From NCBI GenBank assembly GCA_049975245.1, contig JBNGDB010000013.1, positions 1 to 64,000 on the forward strand: DNA of 64,000 nt, in the 5' to 3' direction. The notes under the pieces are model-generated. The model was not told where the DNA came from and searched no databases. It saw only the letters and a list, made by a program, of their open reading frames with translations. The position numbers and the translations under genes are program-made. Numbering within the stretch: position 1 is the first letter of the stretch; the number at the start of each line of letters is the position of its first letter. Shown in pieces: positions 9,106 to 18,252 of this stretch. The stretch is from UBA117 sp049975245 (GTDB lineage Archaea > Methanobacteriota > Methanobacteria > Methanobacteriales > Methanobacteriaceae).

Positions 9106-9972
9106 ATGGATATACCTGAAAAAGAATTATTAGCACCGGGCCACAGAGGATGCGCTGGATGCGGTGCCACAATAGGTGTTAGATTGGCACTTAAAATGTT
9201 GGGTGAAAATACTGTTGCAGTATCTTCTACTGGCTGTTTAGAAGTTATTACTACGCCTTATCCAGAAACATCATGGGAAATCCCATGGATACACGTAGCT
9301 TTTGAAAACGCCGCAGCAGTTGCATCAGGAGTTGAAAGAGCCCTTAAATCACAAGGTAAAGATGATGTAACGGTAGTAGCATTTGCAGGTGACGGGGGAA
9401 CTGCTGATATAGGTTTACAGGCACTTTCTGGTGCAATGGAAAGAGGTCATAATCTAATTTACATATGTTACGATAACGAAGCTTACATGAATACAGGTAT
9501 TCAAAGAAGTGGTTCTACTCCTTATGGAGCTTCAACTACAACCTCACCACATGGTAAAGAGAGTTTCGGTGAAGATAAACCAAAAAAGAACATACCTATG
9601 ATAATGGCTGCCCACGGCGTGCCGTATGTAGCTACAGCTTCTATTGCTTACCCGGAAGATTTCATGAAAAAAGTTAAGAAGGCTAAAGGGATTGAAGGGC
9701 CAGCATATATACATCTACACCAACCATGTACTACTGGTTGGGGTTTTGATCCTTCAAAAACCATAGAACTTGGAAGATTAGCAGTTGAAACTGGTTCATG
9801 GATATTATATGAGATAGAAGAAGGTAATTTTAATATCACTTATCGACCACTACAGAGAAAACCAGTCAATGATTATCTAGAATCTCAGAAGAGATTTAAA
9901 CATCTTGCTGATGAAGAAAAGAAACAAATCCAAGAGTATGTGGATAAAGTTTGCGCCGAATTGAAGATATAG
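9106..9972 (+). CDS. porB: Pyruvate synthase beta subunit
   Basis: 288 residues. It holds the thiamine pyrophosphate-Mg motif GDGGTADIGLQALSGAMERG with downstream CYDNEAYMNTG, and N-terminal cysteines (HRGCAGCGATIG) that ligate the catalytic-domain [4Fe-4S] cluster. Shine-Dalgarno AAGGAGG overlaps the end of porA. The reaction is the reversible carboxylation of acetyl-CoA to pyruvate. Length and motif order are normal for the family. Confidence 0.95.
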   Translation: MDIPEKELLAPGHRGCAGCGATIGVRLALKMLGENTVAVSSTGCLEVITTPYPETSWEIPWIHVAFENAAAVASGVERALKSQGKDDVTVVAFAGDGGTADIGLQALSGAMERGHNLIYICYDNEAYMNTGIQRSGSTPYGASTTTSPHGKESFGEDKPKKNIPMIMAAHGVPYVATASIAYPEDFMKKVKKAKGIEGPAYIHLHQPCTTGWGFDPSKTIELGRLAVETGSWILYEIEEGNFNITYRPLQRKPVNDYLESQKRFKHLADEEKKQIQEYVDKVCAELKI

Positions 9973-9983
9973 GGGGCCATATT

Positions 9984-10496
9984 TTGGAAAAAATACTTAT
10001 TCAACCTGACCTTTGTGATGGTTGCATGGATTGTGAGGAAGCTTGCGAAAAACTTCACGGAGCATCTAGGATAATGGTAAAAGAAATTGATGGTTCTTAC
10101 TATCCTATAATATGCCAGCAATGTGAAGACGCTCCTTGCAAGATGATATGCCCTACCGATGCCATTGAAGATATGAGCGTAGAATCTGAAAAATGTATCG
10201 GTTGCGGTCTCTGCATGCTAGTCTGTCCTTTTGGGGCAGTGGTAATGCACGATAGAAAAGCACAAAAATGTGATCAATGCCCAGATTTAGAAGTACCAGC
10301 ATGTATAAAGGCCTGTTCCAAAAGAGCTATTTCCATAGTTGATACAGATAAGATGAAACTAGAAAAACAGATGAAACATATAGAAAAATTAGCAGGACTG
10401 GGTAAAAAACCTAAAAAAGAGGGCACCAAAATCTTAGATATTTTAACTACTAAAACCAAAGCAAAAAGCGCCCTTAAACAGGGAGGCAAAGAATGA
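9984..10496 (+). CDS. porE: Pyruvate synthase-associated polyferredoxin PorE
   Basis: About 170 residues with four cysteine groups (CDGCMDCEEAC, CQQCEDAPCKMICP, CIGCGLCMLVCP, CDQCPDLEVPACIKAC), the HycB/CooF-like four-cluster layout, and a basic C-terminal tail. It probably links pyruvate synthase to the physiological electron donor. The open frame begins at 9951 inside porB, but a TTG at 9984 preceded by AGGGGG gives the sensible start LEKILIQPD. It overlaps porF by 4 bp. PorF and the ferredoxin at the end of the cdh operon are paralogues. Confidence 0.85.
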   Translation: MEKILIQPDLCDGCMDCEEACEKLHGASRIMVKEIDGSYYPIICQQCEDAPCKMICPTDAIEDMSVESEKCIGCGLCMLVCPFGAVVMHDRKAQKCDQCPDLEVPACIKACSKRAISIVDTDKMKLEKQMKHIEKLAGLGKKPKKEGTKILDILTTKTKAKSALKQGGKE

Positions 10497-10924
10497 AAGA
10501 ATTAATATCAAATCCGGAACTTTGCGATTCCTGTATGAAATGCGAGCGAGAATGTCCTCAAAATGCAATTAGAATAATAAATGGAGTTCCCATTTATTGT
10601 TTACACTGCGCGCCTGAAAGAGCTCCCTGTTTAAATGTATGCCCTGAAAATGCTATTGAGGAAATTGATGGGGCCATAATAATTAATGAAGATAAGTGTA
10701 TAGGTTGTAATCTTTGTCGCGATGCCTGTCCAATTGGCGCTATACATATGGATGAAAAAGGCGTTGCCAAAAAGTGCAATTTATGTATTGACTTAGATGA
10801 ACCAATTTGCATACAAACGTGTCCTAAAAATGCACTTAGATCTGATTCAGAAGATTATTTATCCAAGAAAAGGGACAAAATTGCCAAGGAATTGGAAAAA
10901 GTCAAATCAATCCTTAAATACTAA
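10493..10924 (+). CDS. porF: Pyruvate synthase-associated polyferredoxin PorF
   Basis: 143 residues with the same four cysteine groups as PorE (CDSCMKCEREC, CLHCAPERAPCLNVCP, CIGCNLCRDACP, CNLCIDLDEPICIQTCP) and a short charged C-terminus. Last gene of the por operon, translationally coupled to porE through an ATGA overlap. The expected role is electron transfer to pyruvate synthase. Confident for family and operon; the specific partner is inferred. Confidence 0.85.
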   Translation: MKELISNPELCDSCMKCERECPQNAIRIINGVPIYCLHCAPERAPCLNVCPENAIEEIDGAIIINEDKCIGCNLCRDACPIGAIHMDEKGVAKKCNLCIDLDEPICIQTCPKNALRSDSEDYLSKKRDKIAKELEKVKSILKY

Positions 10925-10965
10925 AAAACTATTTTTTTATTTTTAATAAAGGAATTCTGATTCAA

Positions 10966-11805
10966 ATGATCACCACTGAAATGGTAGAACATACCATCTG
11001 TAAATTGTTCAAGGAAGCGGTAATTAAGTTGCCAGTAGACGTAGTGAATGCTCTGAAAGATGCCTACAACAATGAATGTGACGAGATTGCAAAGTTAAAT
11101 CTAAAAGCTATTCTGGACAATATTAAAGCTGCAGAAGAAATGAATATACCCATGTGCCAAGATACAGGACTTCCAATTGTCTTTGTTAAAATGGGTAAAG
11201 TAAATGTGGAAGATTTATACGAGGGAATTAGAAGAGGGGTTAAAAAGGCTACTAAAGAAGTTCCTTTAAGGCCCAACGTAGTAGATCCGCTGACACGCAT
11301 AAATCGCGGTGATAATACTGGAGATAAAATTCCTCAAATTGATATAGAATTAATTGGTGAGGATTATATAGAATTCACAGTTTTTCCTAAAGGTTTCGGA
11401 TCTGAAAATAATAATGCTTTAAAGATGGCTCTTCCAGGGGAAGGTATAGAAGGAATTAAAAAATTTGTGGTAGAAACTGTTATTGCTGCTGGAGGAAAAC
11501 CTTGTCCTCCCACCATAGTAGGGGTGGGAATAGGTGGTTCATCAGATATGGCTTTAAAACTTGCAAAAAAAGCATTGTTAGGTAAGGTTGGTCAAAGAAA
11601 CCCAGAGAGAGAAATTGCAGAACTAGAAACTAGTATTCTGGATGAAATTAATGCTTCAGGTGTTGGTCCCATGGGTCTTGGTGGTAATACCACTGCACTG
11701 GATGTTAAAATTTTATCTGCTGATACTCATACTGCAGGATTACCTATTGGTGTTTGTATCCAGTGCTGGGCTGGAAGACATGCTTCTGCGATTTTAAGAA
11801 GCTGA
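10966..11805 (+). CDS. Class I fumarate hydratase, alpha (N-terminal) subunit
   Basis: 279 residues matching the N-terminal half of the oxygen-sensitive [4Fe-4S] class I fumarases/tartrate dehydratases: MCQDTGLPIVFVKMG with the first cluster cysteine, KPCPPTIVGVGIGGSSD with the second, and CIQCWAGRHASAI at the C-terminus with the third. In methanogens it interconverts fumarate and malate in the incomplete reductive citric-acid branch. The beta subunit is not in this window, so it must be encoded elsewhere. The gene begins 41 bp after porF and may share its transcript. Confidence 0.85.
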   Translation: MITTEMVEHTICKLFKEAVIKLPVDVVNALKDAYNNECDEIAKLNLKAILDNIKAAEEMNIPMCQDTGLPIVFVKMGKVNVEDLYEGIRRGVKKATKEVPLRPNVVDPLTRINRGDNTGDKIPQIDIELIGEDYIEFTVFPKGFGSENNNALKMALPGEGIEGIKKFVVETVIAAGGKPCPPTIVGVGIGGSSDMALKLAKKALLGKVGQRNPEREIAELETSILDEINASGVGPMGLGGNTTALDVKILSADTHTAGLPIGVCIQCWAGRHASAILRS

Positions 11806-11826
11806 TTTTAAATTTATTTCTACAAA

Positions 11827-11851
11827 TATTTTTTATAAAATATTTTTTTTT
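11827..11851 (+). terminator. Oligo-T terminator after the fumarase gene
   Basis: A run of six T, a short A-rich reverse complement and then nine T lie between the convergent fumarase and phoU genes. Archaeal polymerase terminates at such T runs. The arrangement could serve both directions. Confidence 0.5.
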
Positions 11852-11883
11852 ATTATAAAGATTTAAGACTTTTTTATATGATC

Positions 11884-12540
11884 CTATGGCTTTTCACAAG
11901 TCATCATAAATATTGTCCTATCACCTATGCTTACTGCCCTATCGGCGATTCTTTTTAAATATCTTGACACAAATAAAAGATATACCAAATAGGATATAGC
12001 TTCATTGTCTTTAGACATGCTTTTAGTAATATTATCCATTGCCTCATCAAATAGATCATCTACTTTATCATCATCATATCTTAATCCGCGGGCCATATCC
12101 ATATTCTGGTCCAGAAATGCATAAATGGCTTTACTTAACATCATCTGCACAATATCTGCCATGTGTCCTATTATTCGTAAAGCATCTTCTGGAAGGTCTT
12201 CATCTTTCAATAATCGGGCGGTTTTAGCTATATCAACAGTTCTTTGAGTTATTCTTTTAAGATGGCTTGAAACTTTTATACAAGCTTCGATAAATCTTAA
12301 ATCACTAGCAACTGGTTGTTCTGCAGCAATTATACTTATACAATGTCTTTCCAAATTGAATGCCAGTAGGTTTATCTCCTTACCAGATTTGATAACATCA
12401 TTTACCATCTCTTCATCATATTGTATTAAGGCTTCCGCTGCATTTTTCTGGGATTGAATTGTTAGTTGGCCCATTTTATCAATTTCTTTTCTCAAATCCT
12501 TTAATTTCTTTCGAAATTGTATTCTTGGATATTTTTTCAT
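11884..12540 (-). CDS. phoU: Phosphate signalling/uptake regulator PhoU
   Basis: 218 residues made of two PhoU three-helix repeats; EACIKVSSHLKRITQRTVDIAKTA and LFVSRYLKRIADRAVSIGDRT carry the conserved ER/D-type metal-binding helices. PhoU proteins bind metal clusters and restrain the PstSCAB transporter. It is the last gene of the pst group, 70 bp after pstB. A second, HTH-fused PhoU protein is encoded about 7 kb away. The N-terminus is basic. Confidence 0.9.
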   Translation of the reverse strand: MKKYPRIQFRKKLKDLRKEIDKMGQLTIQSQKNAAEALIQYDEEMVNDVIKSGKEINLLAFNLERHCISIIAAEQPVASDLRFIEACIKVSSHLKRITQRTVDIAKTARLLKDEDLPEDALRIIGHMADIVQMMLSKAIYAFLDQNMDMARGLRYDDDKVDDLFDEAMDNITKSMSKDNEAISYLVYLLFVSRYLKRIADRAVSIGDRTIFMMTCEKP

Positions 12541-12610
12541 TTTTATATCCCCATAAAATTATATTCTTTAAACTACAATTTAAATTCTATTATCTGTAAA
12601 CGTCGGTAAA

Positions 12611-13366
12611 TTAACCAAATCTACCTGTAATATAATCTTCAGTACGTTTATCTTCAGGTTCTATGAATAATCTCTCGGTTAAACCGCTTTCCACAATTTC
12701 TCCATGCAAGAAAAAGGCTGTGTATTTAGACACACGGGTTGCCTGCTGCATATTGTGGGTAACAATAATTATAGTATAATCTCTCTTTAATTTATGAATT
12801 AAATCCTCTATTTTTGTGGTTGATATGGGATCTAATGCCGAACATGGTTCATCCATTAATATAACTTCTGGTTCTACAGCAATTGTCCTTGCGATACACA
12901 GTCTCTGTTGCTGTCCACCAGATAATCCTAAGGCTGATTTATCTAACTTATCTTTTACCTCATCCCATAGTGCCGCTGCTCTTAAACTTTCCTCCACCTT
13001 TTCGGCGAGTAAATTTTTATCGTTCATTCCATGAACCCTCAATCCATAAGCAACATTATCAAATATTGATTTAGGGAAAGGATTAGGTTTTTGAAAAACC
13101 ATTCCCACTCTTTTTCTCAAGTCAACTACATCAATATCTGGATCATAAATATCGCCACCGTCTAAAAGAACGGTACCGTCCATCCTAAATGTAGGAATCA
13201 AATCATTCATGCGATTAAGAGTCCGTATGAATGTGGATTTACCGCACCCAGAAGGACCTATAAGTGCAGTAACTTGATTTTTTGGAATTTTTATGGCTAA
13301 ATCTTTTAAAACGTGAACTTCATCGAAATGAACATTTAAATCTTCAACTTCTATTCGATAATCCAT
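12611..13366 (-). CDS. pstB: Phosphate ABC transporter ATPase PstB
   Basis: ABC ATPase of the PstB type: Walker A GPSGCGKST, Q-loop GMVFQKPNPFPKSIFDN, signature LSGGQQQRLCIARTI, Walker B VILMDEPCSALDP. The open frame reaches 13402 inside pstA, but the ATG at 13366 directly after the pstA stop gives the usual start MDYRIEVEDL, with a G-rich GGGGCGAT upstream. It powers phosphate import through PstC/PstA. Confidence 0.93.
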   Translation of the reverse strand: MDYRIEVEDLNVHFDEVHVLKDLAIKIPKNQVTALIGPSGCGKSTFIRTLNRMNDLIPTFRMDGTVLLDGGDIYDPDIDVVDLRKRVGMVFQKPNPFPKSIFDNVAYGLRVHGMNDKNLLAEKVEESLRAAALWDEVKDKLDKSALGLSGGQQQRLCIARTIAVEPEVILMDEPCSALDPISTTKIEDLIHKLKRDYTIIIVTHNMQQATRVSKYTAFFLHGEIVESGLTERLFIEPEDKRTEDYITGRFG

Positions 13367-13367
13367 T

Positions 13368-14219
13368 TTATCGCCCCAACATCTTTTTAGTATATCTTTC
13401 AATCAATGTATTAGTTATTACAGTAATCAGAAGTATCAAAATCACCAGCACTGCCGCAGTTCCGTAGGCATTCTCTAAAGAAATACCCTCGGTTGCCAGT
13501 ATATATAAATGTAGAGGTAAGGGCCGGGCAGGATCAAATAGTGAAATTGGAATGGAAAGTGCAGCACCAACAGTATATAATATAGCAGCTGCTTCAGCAA
13601 CCGCACGGGCAATACCCAGTATCACCCCAGTAGTAATTCCTGGAAGGGCCGCTGGAATTACAACTTTATAAACAGTTTGCCACTTAGTTGCTCCCAATGC
13701 TAAGCTGCCTTCACTATAAGATCTATTAATTGATTCTATAGAAACTTCGGATGCTGCTAAAATCGTTGGGAGGGCCATCAATGCCAGAGTTAAACCTCCT
13801 GATAAAACGCTCCAACCCAAGCCCAAATAAACTACGAAAAATGCCAAACCAAACAACCCGAAAACTATTGACGGGATAGAGGCAAGTGTTTCTGTTCCAA
13901 ATCTGATTAATCTTACCACAGTATTTTCACCAGCATATTCGCTTAAATAAACAGCTGCGCCCACTCCTAAAGGTGTTGCAACAGCAATGGCAACCAGGGT
14001 TACATATGCACTGGAAATAATCATAGGAAAGATACCTCCAGCCTCACCAGAGTCAATGGGTTCTGCAAATAAAAACTCTAGATTAATTACAGGTAATCCT
14101 TTAATTATTACATAACCGATTATAACCAATAAAATGAGGATAGTTAAAATTCCTGAAGCCCAAAATACTGATTTCATTATTTTCTGAGCGTATTTAGGAG
14201 ATATTAATCTAAAATTCAA
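13368..14219 (-). CDS. pstA: Phosphate ABC transporter permease PstA
   Basis: 283 residues, six predicted membrane helices, with the permease coupling loop EGSLALGATKWQTVYKVVIPAALPGI that docks onto PstB. A hydrophobic N-terminal helix and a periplasmic loop (LEFLFAEPIDSGEAGG) fit PstA. It lies between pstC and pstB on the same strand, with its stop abutting the pstB start. Confidence 0.93.
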   Translation of the reverse strand: MNFRLISPKYAQKIMKSVFWASGILTILILLVIIGYVIIKGLPVINLEFLFAEPIDSGEAGGIFPMIISSAYVTLVAIAVATPLGVGAAVYLSEYAGENTVVRLIRFGTETLASIPSIVFGLFGLAFFVVYLGLGWSVLSGGLTLALMALPTILAASEVSIESINRSYSEGSLALGATKWQTVYKVVIPAALPGITTGVILGIARAVAEAAAILYTVGAALSIPISLFDPARPLPLHLYILATEGISLENAYGTAAVLVILILLITVITNTLIERYTKKMLGR

Positions 14220-14264
14220 TATTAAACCTCCTTAAATATAATTTTGATATTGGCAGGATACTCT

Positions 14265-15140
14265 TCATAAATATCCTCCTCCAATAGTTACTTTCTTTTT
14301 ATAATGGACATAGTTGGCCACAATCAGGAGCACAATTATCATAAAGAATAACACTATACCTGTTGCAAAAAGAGCACTGTAATGAACGCCTGTAGCATAA
14401 CCCATTTCTATGGCTATGTTGGAAGTTAAAGCTCTTACAGGGTCAAATATTGAGTTAGGGATTTGTACCACATTTCCGGCCACCATTATTATTGCTAATG
14501 TTTCCCCTATAGCTCTGCCCATTCCCAATATAACTGAAGTTATAACACCGGGGATTGCAGCAGGAAATATAACATTTTTTATTGATTGCCAATGTGTAGC
14601 GCCCAATGCTAGAGATGCTTCTTTATATTCTAAAGGAACTGATCTTAGTGCATCTTCTGAAACACTTATAATTATGGGCAATATCATAACAGTTAATATA
14701 ACTGATGCAGTGAACATGCTAAAACCAGTGCCGCCAAATTGCTCCCTCATAAAAGGAACTAGAATAATTAGCCCAAAAAAACCGTATACAACTGAAGGTA
14801 TACCGGCCAATGTTTGAATTGTAGGTTTCAATATTTTCCTCATACTATTGGGGGCTACTTCAGCTAAAAATATTGCACAAAGAATGCCTAATGGTACTGC
14901 CATTAACAATGAAAGGGCTGTAATTCCTAAAGATCCAATAATCATTGGAAATACACCATATTGATCATTGGAAGGGCTCCAGTCCATTCCAAAAATGAAA
15001 TTGAAAAATCCATAATCTTGGATGGCAGGGAAACCTTCAATAAAAATAAATAATATTATTATTCCTATAATAATTATTGAAGATACAGCCGTTATAAATA
15101 GTCCCTTTTCTATTAAAAATTCTTCAGTCTTTTTCGACAT
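14265..15140 (-). CDS. pstC: Phosphate ABC transporter permease PstC
   Basis: 291 residues with six membrane helices and the EAA loop KEASLALGATHWQSIKNVIFPAAIPG. The extracytoplasmic segment FIFGMDWSPSNDQYGVFPMIIGS is typical of PstC. pstA follows after 45 bp and pstS lies 121 bp upstream, keeping the canonical S-C-A-B order. It forms the transport pore with PstA. Confidence 0.93.
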   Translation of the reverse strand: MSKKTEEFLIEKGLFITAVSSIIIIGIIILFIFIEGFPAIQDYGFFNFIFGMDWSPSNDQYGVFPMIIGSLGITALSLLMAVPLGILCAIFLAEVAPNSMRKILKPTIQTLAGIPSVVYGFFGLIILVPFMREQFGGTGFSMFTASVILTVMILPIIISVSEDALRSVPLEYKEASLALGATHWQSIKNVIFPAAIPGVITSVILGMGRAIGETLAIIMVAGNVVQIPNSIFDPVRALTSNIAIEMGYATGVHYSALFATGIVLFFMIIVLLIVANYVHYKKKVTIGGGYL

Positions 15141-15261
15141 AGAGGCTACCTCTTAGATTATTTTTAAGTTAATTTAAATTTTATTTTCCCAATTGATAAT
15201 AATTCTATGATTAATGTGATAAAATTCAATTGAACAATTTAAATATTGAATTTTTTAATTA

Positions 15262-16068
15262 TTATGCTGGAACAACCTTTTCTTCTTCTATTATGGCCTG
15301 TCCTTCAGGCCCTAAAACCCATTGAATAAATGCTTTAGCTTCCCCAGTAGGTTCACCTTTGGTTAGGAATAAAAAAGGCCTTTGTATGGTGTATGTTCCC
15401 TCACTAATGGTTTCCACCGAGGGTGCAAAACCGTCAATTTTTAGTGCTTTAACGTCATCGCTCATATGAGATAACGATACAAATCCTATTGCATTTGGAT
15501 CCTGTTTTACTGCTTGTTTTACAGATTCAGTAGAAGTTTGAACAATGGCATCCTTTCTTATTTCAACATCATCCATTACAATCTCTTCAAAAGCAGACCT
15601 AGTGCCAGAACCTTCTTCTCTAGTTATAACGTTGATTTCTGCATCAGGTCCTCCTACTTCTTTCCAATTGGTGATTTTACCACTGAAAATGTCTTTTAAC
15701 TGTTCTTTTGTCAGATCATTTATGGGGTTTTTTAAACTTACTGCTATTACAATGCCTTCTTTTCCAATTAAATATTCCTTTAAATCTTCTTTTTCGTCAG
15801 ATTCTAAGTTTTTGGAACTCATACCAATATCAACTATTCCTTGAGATGCACTTCTGATTCCTAAACTGGAACCTCCACCTTGAACATTTATCCTTACATC
15901 AGGATGAGTTTCCATATATTTATTGGCTAACTTCTCTGCTACGGGTTGAACTGATGTAGAACCTGCAATTTCAATTCTCTGGTATTGGTTTTCAGATGTG
16001 ACCCATATATAAGCCCCGATAATGAATATGAAGATTACTAAGACTATAATATATTTCCAGTTCATCAT
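15262..16068 (-). CDS. pstS: Phosphate-binding protein PstS (copy 1)
   Basis: 268 residues: an N-terminal membrane anchor with no lipobox cysteine, then a phosphate-binding domain. GSTSVQPVAEKLA, GGGSSLGIRSASQG and EEGSGTRSAFEEIV supply the phosphate-contact loops. It sits directly upstream of pstCAB. A close paralogue lies 170 bp upstream, so this is a tandem duplication that has diverged. A dyad with arms GTGAA/TTCAC and a 5-base A spacer lies at 16142-16156, between the two copies. Confidence 0.9.
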   Translation of the reverse strand: MMNWKYIIVLVIFIFIIGAYIWVTSENQYQRIEIAGSTSVQPVAEKLANKYMETHPDVRINVQGGGSSLGIRSASQGIVDIGMSSKNLESDEKEDLKEYLIGKEGIVIAVSLKNPINDLTKEQLKDIFSGKITNWKEVGGPDAEINVITREEGSGTRSAFEEIVMDDVEIRKDAIVQTSTESVKQAVKQDPNAIGFVSLSHMSDDVKALKIDGFAPSVETISEGTYTIQRPFLFLTKGEPTGEAKAFIQWVLGPEGQAIIEEEKVVPA

Positions 16069-16238
16069 TTATCACCATGAAATACTTTTATCTACCAGTA
16101 TTTAAATTATGCCGTGATAAATTAAACTGAACATATAATTTGTGAAAAAAATTCACTATTATTAGGGATTAATTACAAAAATACATGTTATTGGGTATTA
16201 AAAAAATAATAGTGGTGTTTAAACCACTTATTTTTCTG

Positions 16239-17060
16239 TTATTTGTTAGGTACTATACCTTCTCCTTCAACAACTTTCTGTCCTTCAGCACTTAATACCC
16301 AATCAATGAATGCTTTTACTGCGCCTGTTGGCTCACCTTTAGTGATGAAGAGGAAAGGTCTTGCTATTTTATAAGTACCGTCTTGAACTGTTGCTTGTGA
16401 AGGTTCTACTCCGTCTACTTTTAATGCTTTCACATCGTCGCTCATATGGGCTAAAGATATGTAACCTATGGCATTTGGATCTTGTGCTACTGATTGTTTA
16501 ACTGCTTCAGTTGAACTTTGAATTATTGCATCACTTTTAACTTTGGTATCTTTACCCATTACAAGTTCTTCAAATGCATCTCTGGTTCCTGAACCTTCTT
16601 CCCTAGCAATTACATTTATAGTTGCGTCAGGACCGCCTAATTCTTTCCAGTTGGTAATTTTTCCACTGAAGATATCTTTGATTTGATCTGAGGTCAGATC
16701 ACTTACAGGATTTTCTTTATTGACTGCAACAACAATACCGTCTCTTCCAATCTGGTAGGTTTTTAAATCCTGATTTTTCTCATCGTCTTTTAATTCTCTG
16801 GAAGATGTACCAATATCTGCTGTACCGTCAGCGGCACTTTTCACACCTACACTTGAACCTCCGCCCTGAACGTTTATCTTAACATCAGAGTTAGATTGCG
16901 TGTAAACTTCAGCTAATTTTTCTGCTACAGGTTGTACAGAGGTAGAACCTGCAATTTGGATTGTCCCTCCACTTTGTTGGCTTCCGCCGCCAAGTACCAG
17001 GGCCGCACCAATTATTATCACTATTACTACTATTATTCCTATTATCCATTTGGTGTCCAT
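16239..17060 (-). CDS. pstS: Phosphate-binding protein PstS (copy 2)
   Basis: 273 residues, a paralogue of the downstream pstS. N-terminal anchor helix and a Gly/Ser linker (LGGGSQQSGG) precede the binding domain with GSTSVQPVAEKLA, GGGSSVGVKSAADG and EEGSGTRDAFEELV. A strong AGGTGAT Shine-Dalgarno precedes the ATG. It is first in the phosphate group and divergent from the citrate-synthase-like gene; the shared upstream region carries two similar dyads. The two copies could differ in affinity or expression, which is inference. Confidence 0.9.
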   Translation of the reverse strand: MDTKWIIGIIVVIVIIIGAALVLGGGSQQSGGTIQIAGSTSVQPVAEKLAEVYTQSNSDVKINVQGGGSSVGVKSAADGTADIGTSSRELKDDEKNQDLKTYQIGRDGIVVAVNKENPVSDLTSDQIKDIFSGKITNWKELGGPDATINVIAREEGSGTRDAFEELVMGKDTKVKSDAIIQSSTEAVKQSVAQDPNAIGYISLAHMSDDVKALKVDGVEPSQATVQDGTYKIARPFLFITKGEPTGAVKAFIDWVLSAEGQKVVEGEGIVPNK

Positions 17061-17124
17061 TATATCACCTCAAACTTAACCTTGACATCAGAGTATTTAA
17101 ATGTTACTATTAGCGTATTTAATA

Positions 17125-17190
17125 TCACATTTAGTGAATTATAATATAGAAAAATTGTTAAGTACATCAATTAATAACACATTTTGTGTT
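17125..17190. promoter_or_regulatory. Two tandem dyads, candidate operator between pstS and the citrate-synthase-like gene
   Basis: Two related dyads share the core CACATTT-N-GTG: TCACATTTAGTGA at 17125-17137 and AACACATTTTGTGTT at 17176-17190. Centres are about 52 bp apart, roughly five helical turns. They lie between TATA-like AT stretches of the divergent genes. This fits a dimeric regulator acting on pstS, on the citrate-synthase-like gene, or on both; the regulator is not identified. Confidence 0.45.
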
Positions 17191-17248
17191 CTTTAATCCA
17201 CTAAAAGCGTTAAACTTAAATATAGAATACCGTATATTAGCCATCATT

Positions 17249-18055
17249 ATGATAACTGAAGAAGTTCTAAAAGATATATTCAAACCAAAAAATACTAAGT
17301 GGAAAACCTCTATAACAAAAGTAGAACCCAACAAATTAATAACCAGAGGTTATAAACAGGAAGATTTAATTGAAAAACTATCTTTTCCTGAAATGGTTTA
17401 TTTACTTATAAAAGGAAAGATACCCACATACAAAGAGTCAAAAATGCTAGAGTCTGTACTAGTATCTTTCTGTGACCATGGAGTTACTCCCCCCAGTACT
17501 CAAACCGCGCGTTTAATAGCTTCTGCAGGCTCCCCCATTCATGCTTGCCTAGCAGGAAGTATTTTGGCCTTTGGAAAAAATCATGCTGGAGCAATTGAAA
17601 AAACCATGAGACTTCTTCAGGAAAATCTGCAAAACTGTAAATCTAGTGAAATAGAAAATATTGCCCAGGAATTAGTTAACAGATACTTGGAAAATAATTG
17701 TAAAATACCTGGTTTTGGACATCGATATCACAATTGTGATCCCCGCGCATCCAGCCTAATGAAACAAGTAATCAAATATGATTTTATAGGTAAACACTAC
17801 CAATTAGCATCAAGCATAGAAAATATTCTTTTAGATCTCAAAGGAATTCAGATGAATATAGATGGGGCTAATGCAGCCATATTATCCGATTTAGGATTTG
17901 ATTGGAAGATAGGCAGCGGTATGTTCATGATCGGCAGATTACCAGGGATTATAGCCCATATAAATGAAGAAGTTAGCAGAGAAAAACCATTTAGAAAATT
18001 TTTTGATTTAGATGAAATATACTTTGATGGCCAAGAAAATAATCATATATTGTAA
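17249..18055 (+). CDS. Short citrate-synthase-family protein (possible citryl-CoA lyase)
   Basis: 268 residues from the ATG at 17249, much shorter than standard citrate synthases. The catalytic set is present: a histidine in SFCDHGVTPPSTQTAR, the histidine and arginine of GFGHRYHNCDPRASS, and an aspartate in GFDWKIGSGMFMIGRLPG. Short members resemble the citryl-CoA lyase module of ATP-citrate lyase, so cleavage or formation of citryl-CoA is possible. The open frame starts at 17186, but TATA-like CTTAAATATA about 27 bp before 17249 supports the later, near-leaderless start. Divergent from pstS. Confidence 0.7.
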   Translation: MITEEVLKDIFKPKNTKWKTSITKVEPNKLITRGYKQEDLIEKLSFPEMVYLLIKGKIPTYKESKMLESVLVSFCDHGVTPPSTQTARLIASAGSPIHACLAGSILAFGKNHAGAIEKTMRLLQENLQNCKSSEIENIAQELVNRYLENNCKIPGFGHRYHNCDPRASSLMKQVIKYDFIGKHYQLASSIENILLDLKGIQMNIDGANAAILSDLGFDWKIGSGMFMIGRLPGIIAHINEEVSREKPFRKFFDLDEIYFDGQENNHIL

Positions 18056-18252
18056 ATTAAATGATTAATATAATTTATTTGCAGAAAAAAGGTATTTTAA
18101 TTACTAATAATAAATTTCAAAATAGTTATTACTCATCTTATTTTATTAGCCATTTTATAGTAAAACTAATATTTAAAAAGATTATATTATTGTTAAATAG
18201 TATTTAATAGAATGTATTTTATTATTTTAGATTAAAATATTCAGTGACCTCC

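Noticed and set aside
14410..14817. 135-codon open frame antisense to pstC
   Set aside because: Shadow of the permease; hydrophobic codons in reverse produce a long frame by chance.
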